Source of the DNA: Halostreptopolyspora alba
GTDB lineage: Bacteria > Actinomycetota > Actinomycetes > Streptosporangiales > Streptosporangiaceae
Direction of reading: 5' to 3'
DNA: 64,000 nucleotides
NCBI GenBank assembly: GCA_003725585.1
Contig: RJMB01000015.1
Coordinates: forward strand, 1 to 64,000
Below the pieces are notes generated by a model, which was given only the letters and a program-made list of their open reading frames with translations, had not been told where the DNA came from and searched no databases. The position numbers and the translations under genes are program-made. Shown here in pieces: positions 34,683 through 42,515 of the stretch; within the stretch, counting starts at the first letter, position 1; each line of letters opens with the position of its first letter.

Positions 34683-35447
34683 CTACACGGTGTGCCGACC
34701 GGGGTGGGCCTCGGCCGCGGTGACCGAGGGCTGCTCCTCGCGGCCGGTCTCGGGCGAGCGCTGCCCCCGGGCGAGCGCGGCGAGCTCGGCGGGGTGTTCG
34801 GTGACGACCGCGTCCAGCCCCATTCCGAGGAGCCGCGCCATCTCGGTGAAGTCGTTCACCGTCCAGGCCGAGATCTGGTACCCGTGCACGTGCGCCTCGG
34901 CCACCATCTCCCGGGTGATCAGCGGATGATGGACGTTGAAGAGGCACGGGCGCAACGTCTGCCACACCTCGGAATCGGGGGTGTCGGGGTGATCCCAGGT
35001 CAACGCCAGATCGGCGTCGGGGCGGCGGGACCGGAGCGCGTGCATCGCCGCCATCGAGCCGGTGTAGACGACCTTCTGGTCCAGGCCGAGCTCCAGCACC
35101 AGGTCATCAGCGGCCATGGCCGTGTCGGTCGAGTTCACCTCCAGCATGAACTGGAGGGCGTGACGCGAACCGAACTCGGCGAGGACCTCGACCAGGGTCG
35201 GAACGCGTTGTTCGTCGCCGCAGCCGAGCGCCGCTATCTCTGCCAGGCTCAACCCGGCGGCTCCCTCGGGCCGCCCCCAGACGCGCCTGGCGGTGTCGTC
35301 GTGCAGTAGGACGACGTAGCCGTCGCTGCTGAGTCTGAGATCGACCCGTACCATGTCGGCCCCCGAAGTGGCCGCGGCCCGGATGGCCGACAGTGTGTTC
35401 TCCCGGAACTGGATGGGGTCGCCGCGGTCCGCGATCGCCATCGTCAT
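34683..35447 (-). CDS. Glycerophosphodiester phosphodiesterase-like protein with altered active site
   Basis: 254 residues from ATG 35447, which has an AGGAGG ribosome binding site; longer frames upstream lack one. The GDPD fold is recognisable: ENTLSAIRAAATSGADMVRV, SSDGYVVLLHDDTARRVWG, VPTLVEVLAEFG, LQFMLEVNST, HGYQISAWTVND and GLDAVVTEHPAELAAL. However, the usual catalytic HRG near the N-terminus reads ADRGDP, and the metal-binding E-x-D reads VRVDLRL, so the first catalytic His and one metal Glu are absent. The second His (LLHDD) and the later Glu remain. Activity may be lost or changed. It is divergent from a DeoR regulator. Confidence 0.82.
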   Translation of the reverse strand: MTMAIADRGDPIQFRENTLSAIRAAATSGADMVRVDLRLSSDGYVVLLHDDTARRVWGRPEGAAGLSLAEIAALGCGDEQRVPTLVEVLAEFGSRHALQFMLEVNSTDTAMAADDLVLELGLDQKVVYTGSMAAMHALRSRRPDADLALTWDHPDTPDSEVWQTLRPCLFNVHHPLITREMVAEAHVHGYQISAWTVNDFTEMARLLGMGLDAVVTEHPAELAALARGQRSPETGREEQPSVTAAEAHPGRHTV

Positions 35448-35740
35448 GGAGAGTAACCTCCTGGCTTTGGTCCAACGCGCTTGGTGCCCCTCCTGTAGAT
35501 ACCGCGGGACGGGATCCCGCGCTATCGTTCTCAAACGCGCACCAGCCCAGACTGCCAAAGACCGAGTGCCCGTGATGGCACTACCAACAAATTCGATGAA
35601 AGTCACCCCAGTGGGACGTTCGAACACCCGGCCCACGCGTGGGCGGTCGCGCGCAACCTGGAAAACTGAGGTCGAAGGTGTCGAAGGTAGTGCGTCTGCC
35701 ACAGTGACACTCGTATCCCGAACCGAAGCCGAAGGCGAAG

Positions 35741-36511
35741 ATGATCCCGGACCAGCGACGCGAGCACATCCTCAAGCTTTTGCAGGAACGCCACGTGCTG
35801 AGCATCAACGAGCTCACGTCGATGCTGTCCGTGTCGCACATGACCGTGCGGCGCGACATCCAGGCGTTGGAGAACGACGGCAAGGTGCTGTCGGTCACCG
35901 GAGGTGTGCGTCTGGCGGCCCGCCTCAAAAGCGAGCCCTCCTACCTGGCCAAGGCCCAGCTGGAGGTTCCGGCCAAGCGCGCTATCACGCGAGCCGCGGC
36001 GGAGCTGGTGCGGGAGAACTTTACGATCTTCCTCGACGCCGGGACGACGACCCTGCAGATGGTGCCGATGCTCACCGACAAGGTGGGGCTGACCGTCATC
36101 ACCAACGATTTCAACGTCGTCGCCCACCTCATGGAGTACCCCAACATCGACCTGATCCACACGGGCGGCGTCGTGTCGCACGCCGACCACTCCTCGGTGG
36201 GCCAGTTCACGGCGGACTTCCTCAGCAAGGTCAATGTGGACCTGGCGTTCATAGCCAGCAGCTCCTGGGACGTCGACCGGGGGTCGACGACCCCGTCGGA
36301 GCCCAAGGTGGTGGCGAAGCAACAGCTGATGCGCATCGCCTCGAAGAGCGTGCTGACCGTCGACAGCACCAAGTACGGCAAGTTCGGTACGTTTCGGGTG
36401 GCCCGGCTTGAGGAGTTCGACCTCATCATCAGCGACGAGCGGCTTCCGCAGTCGGCCGTGCGGGCGATGGCCGACCGTGACGTCCGGTTGAGCCTGGTCA
36501 GCCCCGACTGA
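35741..36511 (+). CDS. DeoR-family transcriptional regulator
   Basis: 256 residues from ATG 35741. The helix-turn-helix is at the N-terminus (DQRREHILKLLQERHVLSIN, LSVSHMTVRRDIQALENDGK). The sugar-phosphate isomerase-like sensor domain follows: FTIFLDAGTTTLQMVPML, LTVITNDFNVVAHLM, IHTGGVVSH, VDLAFIASSSWDVDRG and KSVLTVDSTKYGKFG. DeoR proteins usually sense phosphorylated sugars or glycerol-3-phosphate. The divergent neighbour encodes a glycerophosphodiesterase-like protein, so glycerol phosphate metabolism is the likely target. The 293-base gap (35448-35740) is the expected control region. Confidence 0.93.
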   Translation: MIPDQRREHILKLLQERHVLSINELTSMLSVSHMTVRRDIQALENDGKVLSVTGGVRLAARLKSEPSYLAKAQLEVPAKRAITRAAAELVRENFTIFLDAGTTTLQMVPMLTDKVGLTVITNDFNVVAHLMEYPNIDLIHTGGVVSHADHSSVGQFTADFLSKVNVDLAFIASSSWDVDRGSTTPSEPKVVAKQQLMRIASKSVLTVDSTKYGKFGTFRVARLEEFDLIISDERLPQSAVRAMADRDVRLSLVSPD

Positions 36512-36631
36512 GGCGCGCCGCCCCCGCGTAGGGGGAGCGCGCGCCACCGCCGCCGGCGGTGCCACGGCGAACCGTGTCCCGACCATCTCACCGCGGACCC
36601 GTGCTCGTGGCGCGCGGCCGCGTCGGGAACG

Positions 36632-37042
36632 TCAGTCGCCGGTGTTGTCGGAGTCGGCGCAGCAGAACAACTCGAGCTGGAAACCGTCGGGATCGGTGAA
36701 GTTCAGAACCGAGCCGCGTTCGGAGTGGATGATCGGTGTGTGGTCGACGTCCAGCTCGGCGAGCCGGTCCTCCCACGCCTCCAGGTCGTCCACGTTGTCG
36801 ACCTCGAACGCGATGTGGTCGACCCCGGCGTGGCGATGGTCGAAGAGACCGTTGAAGTGGTCCCGGTGTTGGGTGAACCCCAGCACCACACCCGACCTGT
36901 GCTGGCAGTCGGTGCGTAGCGCACGGGAATCGTCGCGCTTGCGATACTCCTCGAACCCGAGGACTGACCGATAGAAATCGACGCTGGCGTCGCGGTCGCG
37001 CACCGAGAGCGTGATGTGGGCGAAACCAGTGAAGCGGGGCAC
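36632..37042 (-). CDS. VOC-family (glyoxalase/bleomycin resistance) protein
   Basis: 136 residues from a GTG at 37042 with GGAGAGAGG upstream. Two beta-alpha-beta-beta-beta halves are visible: FAHITLSVRDRDASVDFYRS then VLGFTQHRDHF, and VDHIAFEVDNVDDLEAWEDR then LNFTDPDGFQLELFC. Metal ligands would be H (AHITLSV), H (VDHIAFE) and E (QLELF), as in VOC metalloenzymes. Substrate cannot be inferred. Monocistronic. Confidence 0.9.
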   Translation of the reverse strand: MPRFTGFAHITLSVRDRDASVDFYRSVLGFEEYRKRDDSRALRTDCQHRSGVVLGFTQHRDHFNGLFDHRHAGVDHIAFEVDNVDDLEAWEDRLAELDVDHTPIIHSERGSVLNFTDPDGFQLELFCCADSDNTGD

Positions 37043-37248
37043 GGTTACCTCTCTCCGGCGGCGGTTCGGCCGAAGCTTGGGAGGGAATAGGTCAAGCACG
37101 TTTTCCGAGCTTACGTCCCTCATACGGATCCATGGGGCGGTATTAACGCGTGCTTAACGGGGTGAGCGCACATCGATTCGTCACCCCTCACGTGGCCCGA
37201 GGCGGGTAGCGGGGAAATCCCCGAGTCGGGCCACGCTAACGTGGCGTC

Positions 37249-37956
37249 ATGAGCGAGACGGTACCCCTGCACGTGGTGACGGTGTTCCTCGGTGACTTCG
37301 ACGGAGGCGGAGCGACCGGTGGAAACGAGCTCGGGGTCTTCCTGGGGTGCGGGGGGCTTTCCGACCACACTCGTCAGGCGGTGGCGGCTGATCTCGGATT
37401 CTCCGAGACGGTGTTCGTCGAGGACATCGCGAGCGGGCGACTGCGCATCCACACCCCCGGCCAAGAGCTGCCGCTGGCCGGACATCCGCTGGTGGGCACG
37501 TCCTGGCTGCTGCGCCGCCAGGGGGCGGGCACGGACACGCTGCTCCCTCCGGCCGGCCCCGTTGCCACCTGGGCCGAGGACGACCTGACATGGATCCGGG
37601 CCGAGCCACGGCTGGCGCCCGAGTTCGAGTCTCGCCAGCTCGCCTCCCCCACCGATGTCGACGCGCTCGAGGGCGGCGAGTCCGGCGTGGACCTGCACGT
37701 CTGGGCGTGGGAGGACGAGGACGCCGGCAGGGTGCGGGTGCGGGTGTTCCCGGACGGTATGGGGATAGCCGAGGACGAGGCGACCGGGGCCGCGGCGCTG
37801 CGTCTGGGGGAGCGGCTCGGTCGCCCACTCACCATCCGCCAGGGGGCGGGCTCGCGCATCGACGTGCGTCCCGGAGCCGGGGGCACCGTCGAGGTCGGCG
37901 GCCGTTGCGCGTACGTGGCGACCCGTGACTACCGGATCGAGGGGACCACCGCGTAG
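37249..37956 (+). CDS. PhzF-family isomerase-like protein
   Basis: 235 residues from ATG 37249, shorter than most PhzF proteins (about 260-300). Characteristic segments: LHVVTVFLGDFDGGGATGGN with the cofactor-free active-site region, LGFSETVFVED, RLRIHTPGQELPLAGHPLVG, and MGIAEDEATGAAALRLGERL. The usual active-site Glu in the SETVFV segment is present. Members catalyse isomerisations such as that in phenazine synthesis, but most chromosomal copies have unknown substrates. There are no other phenazine genes here, so no pathway is implied. Confidence 0.88.
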   Translation: MSETVPLHVVTVFLGDFDGGGATGGNELGVFLGCGGLSDHTRQAVAADLGFSETVFVEDIASGRLRIHTPGQELPLAGHPLVGTSWLLRRQGAGTDTLLPPAGPVATWAEDDLTWIRAEPRLAPEFESRQLASPTDVDALEGGESGVDLHVWAWEDEDAGRVRVRVFPDGMGIAEDEATGAAALRLGERLGRPLTIRQGAGSRIDVRPGAGGTVEVGGRCAYVATRDYRIEGTTA

Positions 37957-38060
37957 CTGAGGTGCGCCGTGGAGACACCGAGACATCCTGGCCTCCTTTG
38001 GAGGAGGCCGTTGGTCCTAGCCTCGGGGATCGAACCGAACCATCGGGAGACGGGAAGAGC

Positions 38061-38388
38061 GTGTCGGCAACGCGGGTGTTGGTTTTGGGCGCCGTGCGCG
38101 CGTATGGGCGGGCGCACGGGTATCAGGCGCGGCGTGAGCTGCTGAGCTGGGGTGCCGAGGAGTGGGCCAGCGTCAAGCCGGGTTCATCCGCCGATGGATC
38201 TGGCCCCGGTCTGGCTCTACACGCTCTCGCGGGTGAACCCGGTCACCCACGTCGTCGAGGCGGAACGCGCCCTGTTCGCGGGGGACTTCACCGATTCCGC
38301 CGTGCTCGTCGGGACGGCGGTCGCGCTCGCGGTCGCCGTGGTGGCCCTCGCGGTGGGCGCCCGGGCGATGCGCCGGGTCGCCGCGTGA
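38061..38388 (+). pseudogene. Deletion scar: PadR regulator N-terminus joined to ABC-2 permease C-terminus
   Basis: From GTG 38061, 43 codons read as the N-terminus of a PadR regulator (SATRVLVLGAVRAYGRAHGY, then RRELLSWGAEEWASVKPGSS). At about 38185 this stops and a different frame continues as the last about 65 residues of an ABC-2 drug-export permease (PVWLYTLSRVNPVTHVVEAE, ALFAGDF, then one membrane segment VGTAVALAVAVVALAVG) to the stop at 38388. PadR genes commonly precede drrA/drrB-type ABC pairs, so one deletion probably removed the rest of padR, the ATPase gene and most of the permease. The scar is unlikely to be functional. Confidence 0.7.
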
Positions 38389-38507
38389 CGAGACCGGCCA
38401 CGGTCATCGGCCCGTGGCCGGTCTCGCCGTGTTATCCCTCGGGACGTGCGGGAATGACGGGAGCGCGATGCCACCCGAGACGTCGACAGGGATTTGATAA
38501 AGAGCCC

Positions 38508-39170
38508 ATGACCACATCTACCGTGCCCGACCTCTCCTTGGCCTGGCGCGACCTCGCGGGCTCCGGTCCCGAGGCGCAAGCGCTGGGCAGGGACCTACTG
38601 GAACGCTGGACCGAACCACACCGGCGCTACCACACCCGCGACCACCTGCGGGCGGTCCTGGCCAACGTCGACGAGCTCGGCGGTCTGGCGACCGACGTCT
38701 CGGCGGTTCGCTACGCCGCGTGGTTCCACGACGCGGTCCACAACGGCGATCCGGGCGAGGACGAGGAGCGAAGCGCCCTGCTCGCGGAGGAGACGCTGCC
38801 CCGCTGCGGCGTGTCCGTGGAACGCGTGGCCGAGGTCGCGCGCCTGGTCCGGCTCACCGCCACGCACCAACCCGCGGACGACGATCCCAACGGCCGGGTG
38901 CTCTGCGACGCCGATCTGGCCGTTCTCGCCGGTCAGCCAAGCGACTATCTGGCCTACACGACAGCCGTACGCGAGGAGTACGCCCACGTGCCCGACGCGG
39001 AGTTCCGCCGGGGGCGAGCGGAGGTGCTCCGTCGGCTGCTGGAGGCACCCCGGCTGTTCCACACCCCGCTGGGCCGTGCCCGCTGGGAGGACCGGGCGCG
39101 GGTCAACGTCCGCGCCGAGCTACTCCGGTTGGAGAACGGAGCTTCGGCGTCGGCGTCGTCGCAACCCTGA
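38508..39170 (+). CDS. HD-superfamily metal-dependent phosphohydrolase (COG4339-like)
   Basis: 220 residues from ATG 38508. Motifs: EPHRRYHTRDHLRAVLANVD (first His pair), VRYAAWFHDAVHNGDPGEDE (HD), RLVRLTATHQPADDDPNGRV (His) and LCDADLAVLAG (Asp). This is the His/Asp set of HD hydrolases similar to COG4339 proteins. It probably hydrolyses a phosphate ester or nucleotide; substrate unknown. Its 3' end overlaps the opposing DUF4031 gene by 51 bases. Confidence 0.88.
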   Translation: MTTSTVPDLSLAWRDLAGSGPEAQALGRDLLERWTEPHRRYHTRDHLRAVLANVDELGGLATDVSAVRYAAWFHDAVHNGDPGEDEERSALLAEETLPRCGVSVERVAEVARLVRLTATHQPADDDPNGRVLCDADLAVLAGQPSDYLAYTTAVREEYAHVPDAEFRRGRAEVLRRLLEAPRLFHTPLGRARWEDRARVNVRAELLRLENGASASASSQP

Positions 39171-39410
39171 GGCTCTCAGCCGGGCGACCAGCTCACGGGA
39201 TGGAACGGGCAGGGCCCCCAGCTCGACGGCCCGGTCGTAGGCGGTCTCGGGTACGTCGTAGTGGTCCCGGTCGAACGCGCGGACGGGAACGCCGAGGCGG
39301 CGCGCGAAGGTGTGCAGCTCGTCGTGATCGAGGTCACTGACCAGGTGCGACCAGTACAGACCGCGCGGCCCGGGCCACTGCGGCGGATCGATGAGGATGC
39401 TCACGCGCAC
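39120..39410 (-). CDS. DUF4031 protein
   Basis: 96 residues from a GTG at 39410, or possibly from the second GTG at 39404. The DUF4031 signature is clear: VSILIDPPQWPGPRGLYWSH, LVSDLDHDELHTFARRLGVP and HYDVPETAYDRAVELGA. The family is widespread in actinobacteria with unknown function. It is convergent with the HD hydrolase gene, their coding 3' ends overlapping by 51 bases, so the last 17 codons of each are constrained by the other. Confidence 0.85.
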   Translation of the reverse strand: MRVSILIDPPQWPGPRGLYWSHLVSDLDHDELHTFARRLGVPVRAFDRDHYDVPETAYDRAVELGALPVPSRELVARLRASGLRRRRRRSSVLQPE

Positions 39411-39458
39411 GACTGTAGGCGACCGGGGTCCGGCCCGCCTCCCGCGCGCCAGTGGTGT

Positions 39459-40790
39459 TCAGCGTCGCTGGAGCAGGGCGGCCAGCACCACAGCGGCGGA
39501 GACGGCGACCATGATCGCGGCCATCGTGGTCAGCCCCGTGTCGGAGATGCCGTGCGTGAACACCACCCCGATGATCACCGAGGCCGCGATCGAGCCGACG
39601 AAACGGAACGTCTGGAACAGCCCCGACGCGATCCCGATGTGTTCGGCGGGAGCCGAGCGGTACATCAGTGACTGCATACCGAGGTTGTTGAAGGCGTTCG
39701 GCAGGCCGAGCAGTGACGTCAGCAGGACCAGGCTCCACAGTGGGGTTGAGCTGTCGACCAACAGCAGTCCGGCCGACCCGCAGAGAAGCAGCAGACCGCC
39801 CGTGATGAGTACGAACCGCTCGTCGAAGCGCCGTAGCAGGCGCGTCACCAGCGGTAACGCGACCACACTGATGCCGGCGAGGGGAAGCACGAGAGTTCCG
39901 GCCACCCCCGCGCCCTCGTCGCGTGCCCCCTGCAACCACTGCGGAAGGCCGAGAAAGCCGAGGTAGAACACGACGTTGATGGCCGTGTTCTGCGCGAAGA
40001 CCATGAGTAGGCGCCGGTTGGCGCCGAGCATACGCAGGTCCAGGAACGGTGTGGCCACGCGCAGTTCGCGCAGCACCAGCGCGACGGCGCCGACCACGGA
40101 GACCGGGATGAGCAGCCAGCCGGGGTCGTTCGCGGTCGAGAGCAGAAAGCCGACGAGGCAGCCCATCGCGAGCACGAACATCGCGATGGCGGGAAGGTCG
40201 AGCTCGGCGAGGACGGTCCGGAGCGAGGGTCGCGCTGTGCTCGGGGCGCGTGTTTGGGCCGAGGGCGGGAGTAGTGCCAGGGCGAGGACGATCCCCAGGA
40301 GGGTCACGGGCACATTCACCAACCACGTGGCCTGCCAGCCCCAGAGCTGCACCAGGAGCCCGCCCAGGACCGGGCCGAACGCGGCACTCGTGGAGTTGGC
40401 GGCCCCCACCATCGCCATCGCGCTCTGCGGCGGGCCACTCGGGAGAGCTGACCTGAAGACCGCCATCGTCGCGGGGAACGCGACGGAGGTGCCGATGGCC
40501 AGGACGACCCGCGCGGCGACCAGCCACCAGATGTTCGGGGCGAACGGGGCGAGCGCGGATGTGAGACATACCAGGATCAGCCCGCTGAGGAACACCCGAC
40601 GTGGTCCGAACCGGTCGGCGAGACGTCCCATGACGGGCATCGACACGGTCGCCGCGAGGTAGAACGCCGAGATTAGCCAGGTGGCGGTGGCCATTCCGGA
40701 GTCGTAGTGCCGTTCGATGGGCACCACGGCCAGCGCGATCATCGACGTGTTCAACGGGTTCAGCAGTGTTCCGAGGACCACCCCCGACAC
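39459..40790 (-). CDS. MFS transporter (DHA2/EmrB-like)
   Basis: 443 residues with the frame's first usable start, a GTG at 40790; the N-terminus looks about ten residues short compared with relatives. MFS motif A is GRLADRFGPRRVFLSGLILV. Motif C-like GAANSTSAAFGPVLGGLLVQ lies in helix 5, as in drug/proton antiporters. About 12-14 membrane helices are visible. It lies on the same strand downstream of an Lrp-type regulator that faces kynurenine-pathway genes, so export of an aromatic amino-acid derivative is plausible but inferred. Confidence 0.85.
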   Translation of the reverse strand: MSGVVLGTLLNPLNTSMIALAVVPIERHYDSGMATATWLISAFYLAATVSMPVMGRLADRFGPRRVFLSGLILVCLTSALAPFAPNIWWLVAARVVLAIGTSVAFPATMAVFRSALPSGPPQSAMAMVGAANSTSAAFGPVLGGLLVQLWGWQATWLVNVPVTLLGIVLALALLPPSAQTRAPSTARPSLRTVLAELDLPAIAMFVLAMGCLVGFLLSTANDPGWLLIPVSVVGAVALVLRELRVATPFLDLRMLGANRRLLMVFAQNTAINVVFYLGFLGLPQWLQGARDEGAGVAGTLVLPLAGISVVALPLVTRLLRRFDERFVLITGGLLLLCGSAGLLLVDSSTPLWSLVLLTSLLGLPNAFNNLGMQSLMYRSAPAEHIGIASGLFQTFRFVGSIAASVIIGVVFTHGISDTGLTTMAAIMVAVSAAVVLAALLQRR

Positions 40791-40917
40791 CAGCCGCCGT
40801 GGTGCGCTCCCAGTCGTCGTGATCGCCCCTTCCCTTAGCTAGGCTAACGAAATACCACTATGCCACCCCAGGAGTTCTCACGAGCCAGCGGCCCGGTGCA
40901 CGGCCGCGGGCCATCGG

Positions 40918-41358
40918 TCAGTCCTCGGGGTGACTGACCGCGCGCCACGGAACCGGACTGGACAGCACCATCGTGCTTGACGGCCGGCCGTGCTCTGCCA
41001 GGTCGTCGATGATCCGCTCGAAGTGGCTCATGGACGGCACCGCGATGAGGAGCACGCAACAGGCGTCCCCGGTGACGCGGTGCAACTGCAGGATCTCCGG
41101 ACGGCGCAGCGTCACGGCGTCGCGGAGCAGGCAGTGGGCGCCGAAGCACTCCATGCGTACCAGGGCGGTCACCGTCAGCCCGGCGGCCTGCGGGTCCACG
41201 TGCGCGTGGTACCCGGTGATCACCCCGCGGTCTTGGAGCCGGCGCACGCGTTCGGCCACGGCCGGGGCGGATAGGCTCACCCGCCGGGACAGCTCGTTGA
41301 ACGACATCCGCGCGTCGGCCTGAAGCTCGTCCAGGATCCGCCAGTCGACACTCTCCAT
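40918..41358 (-). CDS. Lrp/AsnC-family transcriptional regulator
   Basis: 146 residues from ATG 41358; a TTG four codons upstream is an alternative. The helix-turn-helix is at residues 1-50 (ESVDWRILDELQADARMSFN, SAPAVAERVRRLQDRGVITG). The RAM sensing domain follows: GLTVTALVRMECFGAHCLLR, EILQLHRVTGDACCVLLIAV and FERIIDDLAEHGRPSSTMVL. Divergent from tryptophan 2,3-dioxygenase and kynureninase, it most likely responds to tryptophan or kynurenine and controls them, possibly with the MFS gene downstream. Confidence 0.92.
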   Translation of the reverse strand: MESVDWRILDELQADARMSFNELSRRVSLSAPAVAERVRRLQDRGVITGYHAHVDPQAAGLTVTALVRMECFGAHCLLRDAVTLRRPEILQLHRVTGDACCVLLIAVPSMSHFERIIDDLAEHGRPSSTMVLSSPVPWRAVSHPED

Positions 41359-41374
41359 TGTGCCTGCCAATCAT

Positions 41375-41397
41375 AAGGAAGAATTCAATATTTCCTT
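41375..41397. promoter_or_regulatory. AT-rich imperfect palindrome, candidate Lrp operator
   Basis: A 23-bp imperfect dyad with perfect AAGGAA/TTCCTT arms and an A/T-rich centre containing AATTCAAT, starting 17 bases upstream of the regulator's ATG. It stands out against the GC-rich surroundings and has the form expected for Lrp/AsnC autoregulatory sites. Confidence 0.55.
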
Positions 41398-41567
41398 TTG
41401 AATGCTAAGCGAGAAGCGGGGGGCGTTCGGTATCGCCCATTCACGGCGGAGCCGCGATGACACATCCTTGGGGCGTGGCCGGAACACGGCCCCCGATCGG
41501 GTGGAACGCGACCGTGAGGCGTGTAGACATCGCGTGGAGCGCGATCGACCCGCTGGAAAGGAGCGCG

Positions 41568-42428
41568 ATGACTGCTGATCCTGTGGTGTCGGGAGAACCG
41601 GACCCCAACGTGGAGAACGGACCGGAAGGACCAGAGCTCCACGGCGACGGGGCCGCCGAGTATCTGCGCTACGCCGAGGTCGACACCCTGCTGGCGCTGC
41701 AACACCCCCGGACCGGCGAACCCGCCGAGCCCTCGTTCATCATCACCACCCAAGTCATGGAGCTGCTGTTCACCCTGGTTCGGCAGAGTTGGGAGTCGGC
41801 CCGCGACGCGTTGGACGCGGACGATGTGGCCAAAGCCGTCGCCGCGTTGCGGCGCGGGACGCGGGCGCAGGACGTCCTGGTGGCCTCCTGGGAGCTGCTG
41901 GCCACGCTCACCCCCGCCGAGTTCGCCCGGATCCGGGAGTCCCTCGGTGCGGCCTCGGGGTTCCACTCGTACTCCTACCGCCACCTGGAGTTCCTCCTCG
42001 GGGAGAAGTCCGCGGCCATGGTGCGCCCCTTCCGAGGAGTCCCCCAGGCGCACGCCGGCCTGGAGCGCGCGTTGAGCGAGCCGAGCCTCTACGACGCGGC
42101 GCTGCGCCTGCTGCGCCGACGCGGCCTTCCAGTTCCGCCCGAACGGGCCGACCGGGACTGGACCCGGCCCTACGAACCACACCCCGACGTCGAACGGGCC
42201 TGGGTCCGGGTCTACGAGGACGAGGGCGGCGAGCTGTTCGAACTGGGAGAGGCGTTGCTGGACACCGCGGAGCGGGTAACCCGATGGCGGCATCGCCATC
42301 TGATGGCGGTCAAGCGGACCATGGGTGCCAAACCGGGAACCGGAGGGTCGAGTGGCCTGGACTGGCTGCGAGCGAAGGCGGAGAGCGACGTGTTCCCGGA
42401 GCTGTGGCGACTGCGCACGAACATCTGA
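41568..42428 (+). CDS. kynA: Tryptophan 2,3-dioxygenase
   Basis: 286 residues from ATG 41568 with GAAAGGAG upstream. Family features: AAEYLRYAEVDTLLALQ, RRGTRAQDVLVASWELLATL, ASGFHSYSYRHLEFLLGEKS, heme-ligand region TRWRHRHLMAVKRTMGAKPG and the signature GTGGSSGLDWLRAKAE. It opens the indole ring of tryptophan to N-formylkynurenine. The usual HQ in the helix B segment (FIxxHQxxEL) reads FIITTQVMEL, so the active-site His is Thr. Kynureninase follows by 87 bases; a formamidase is not seen in the window. Confidence 0.9.
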   Translation: MTADPVVSGEPDPNVENGPEGPELHGDGAAEYLRYAEVDTLLALQHPRTGEPAEPSFIITTQVMELLFTLVRQSWESARDALDADDVAKAVAALRRGTRAQDVLVASWELLATLTPAEFARIRESLGAASGFHSYSYRHLEFLLGEKSAAMVRPFRGVPQAHAGLERALSEPSLYDAALRLLRRRGLPVPPERADRDWTRPYEPHPDVERAWVRVYEDEGGELFELGEALLDTAERVTRWRHRHLMAVKRTMGAKPGTGGSSGLDWLRAKAESDVFPELWRLRTNI

Positions 42429-42515
42429 CCATGGTCGGGATCCCTCTCCACGGTCCCGCCCGCGTCCCCCCGCCGGTGCGACGCCGGCTGGGGCAAGCAC
42501 AGGGAGGCTGCTGCG

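Noticed and set aside
37962..39170. A single 402-residue open frame running through the padR scar and the HD hydrolase.
   Set aside because: Only its first third (PadR-like) and last part (HD hydrolase from 38508) look like proteins; the middle is low-complexity arginine/glycine sequence, and the ABC-permease remnant is in another frame. Two separate units fit better.
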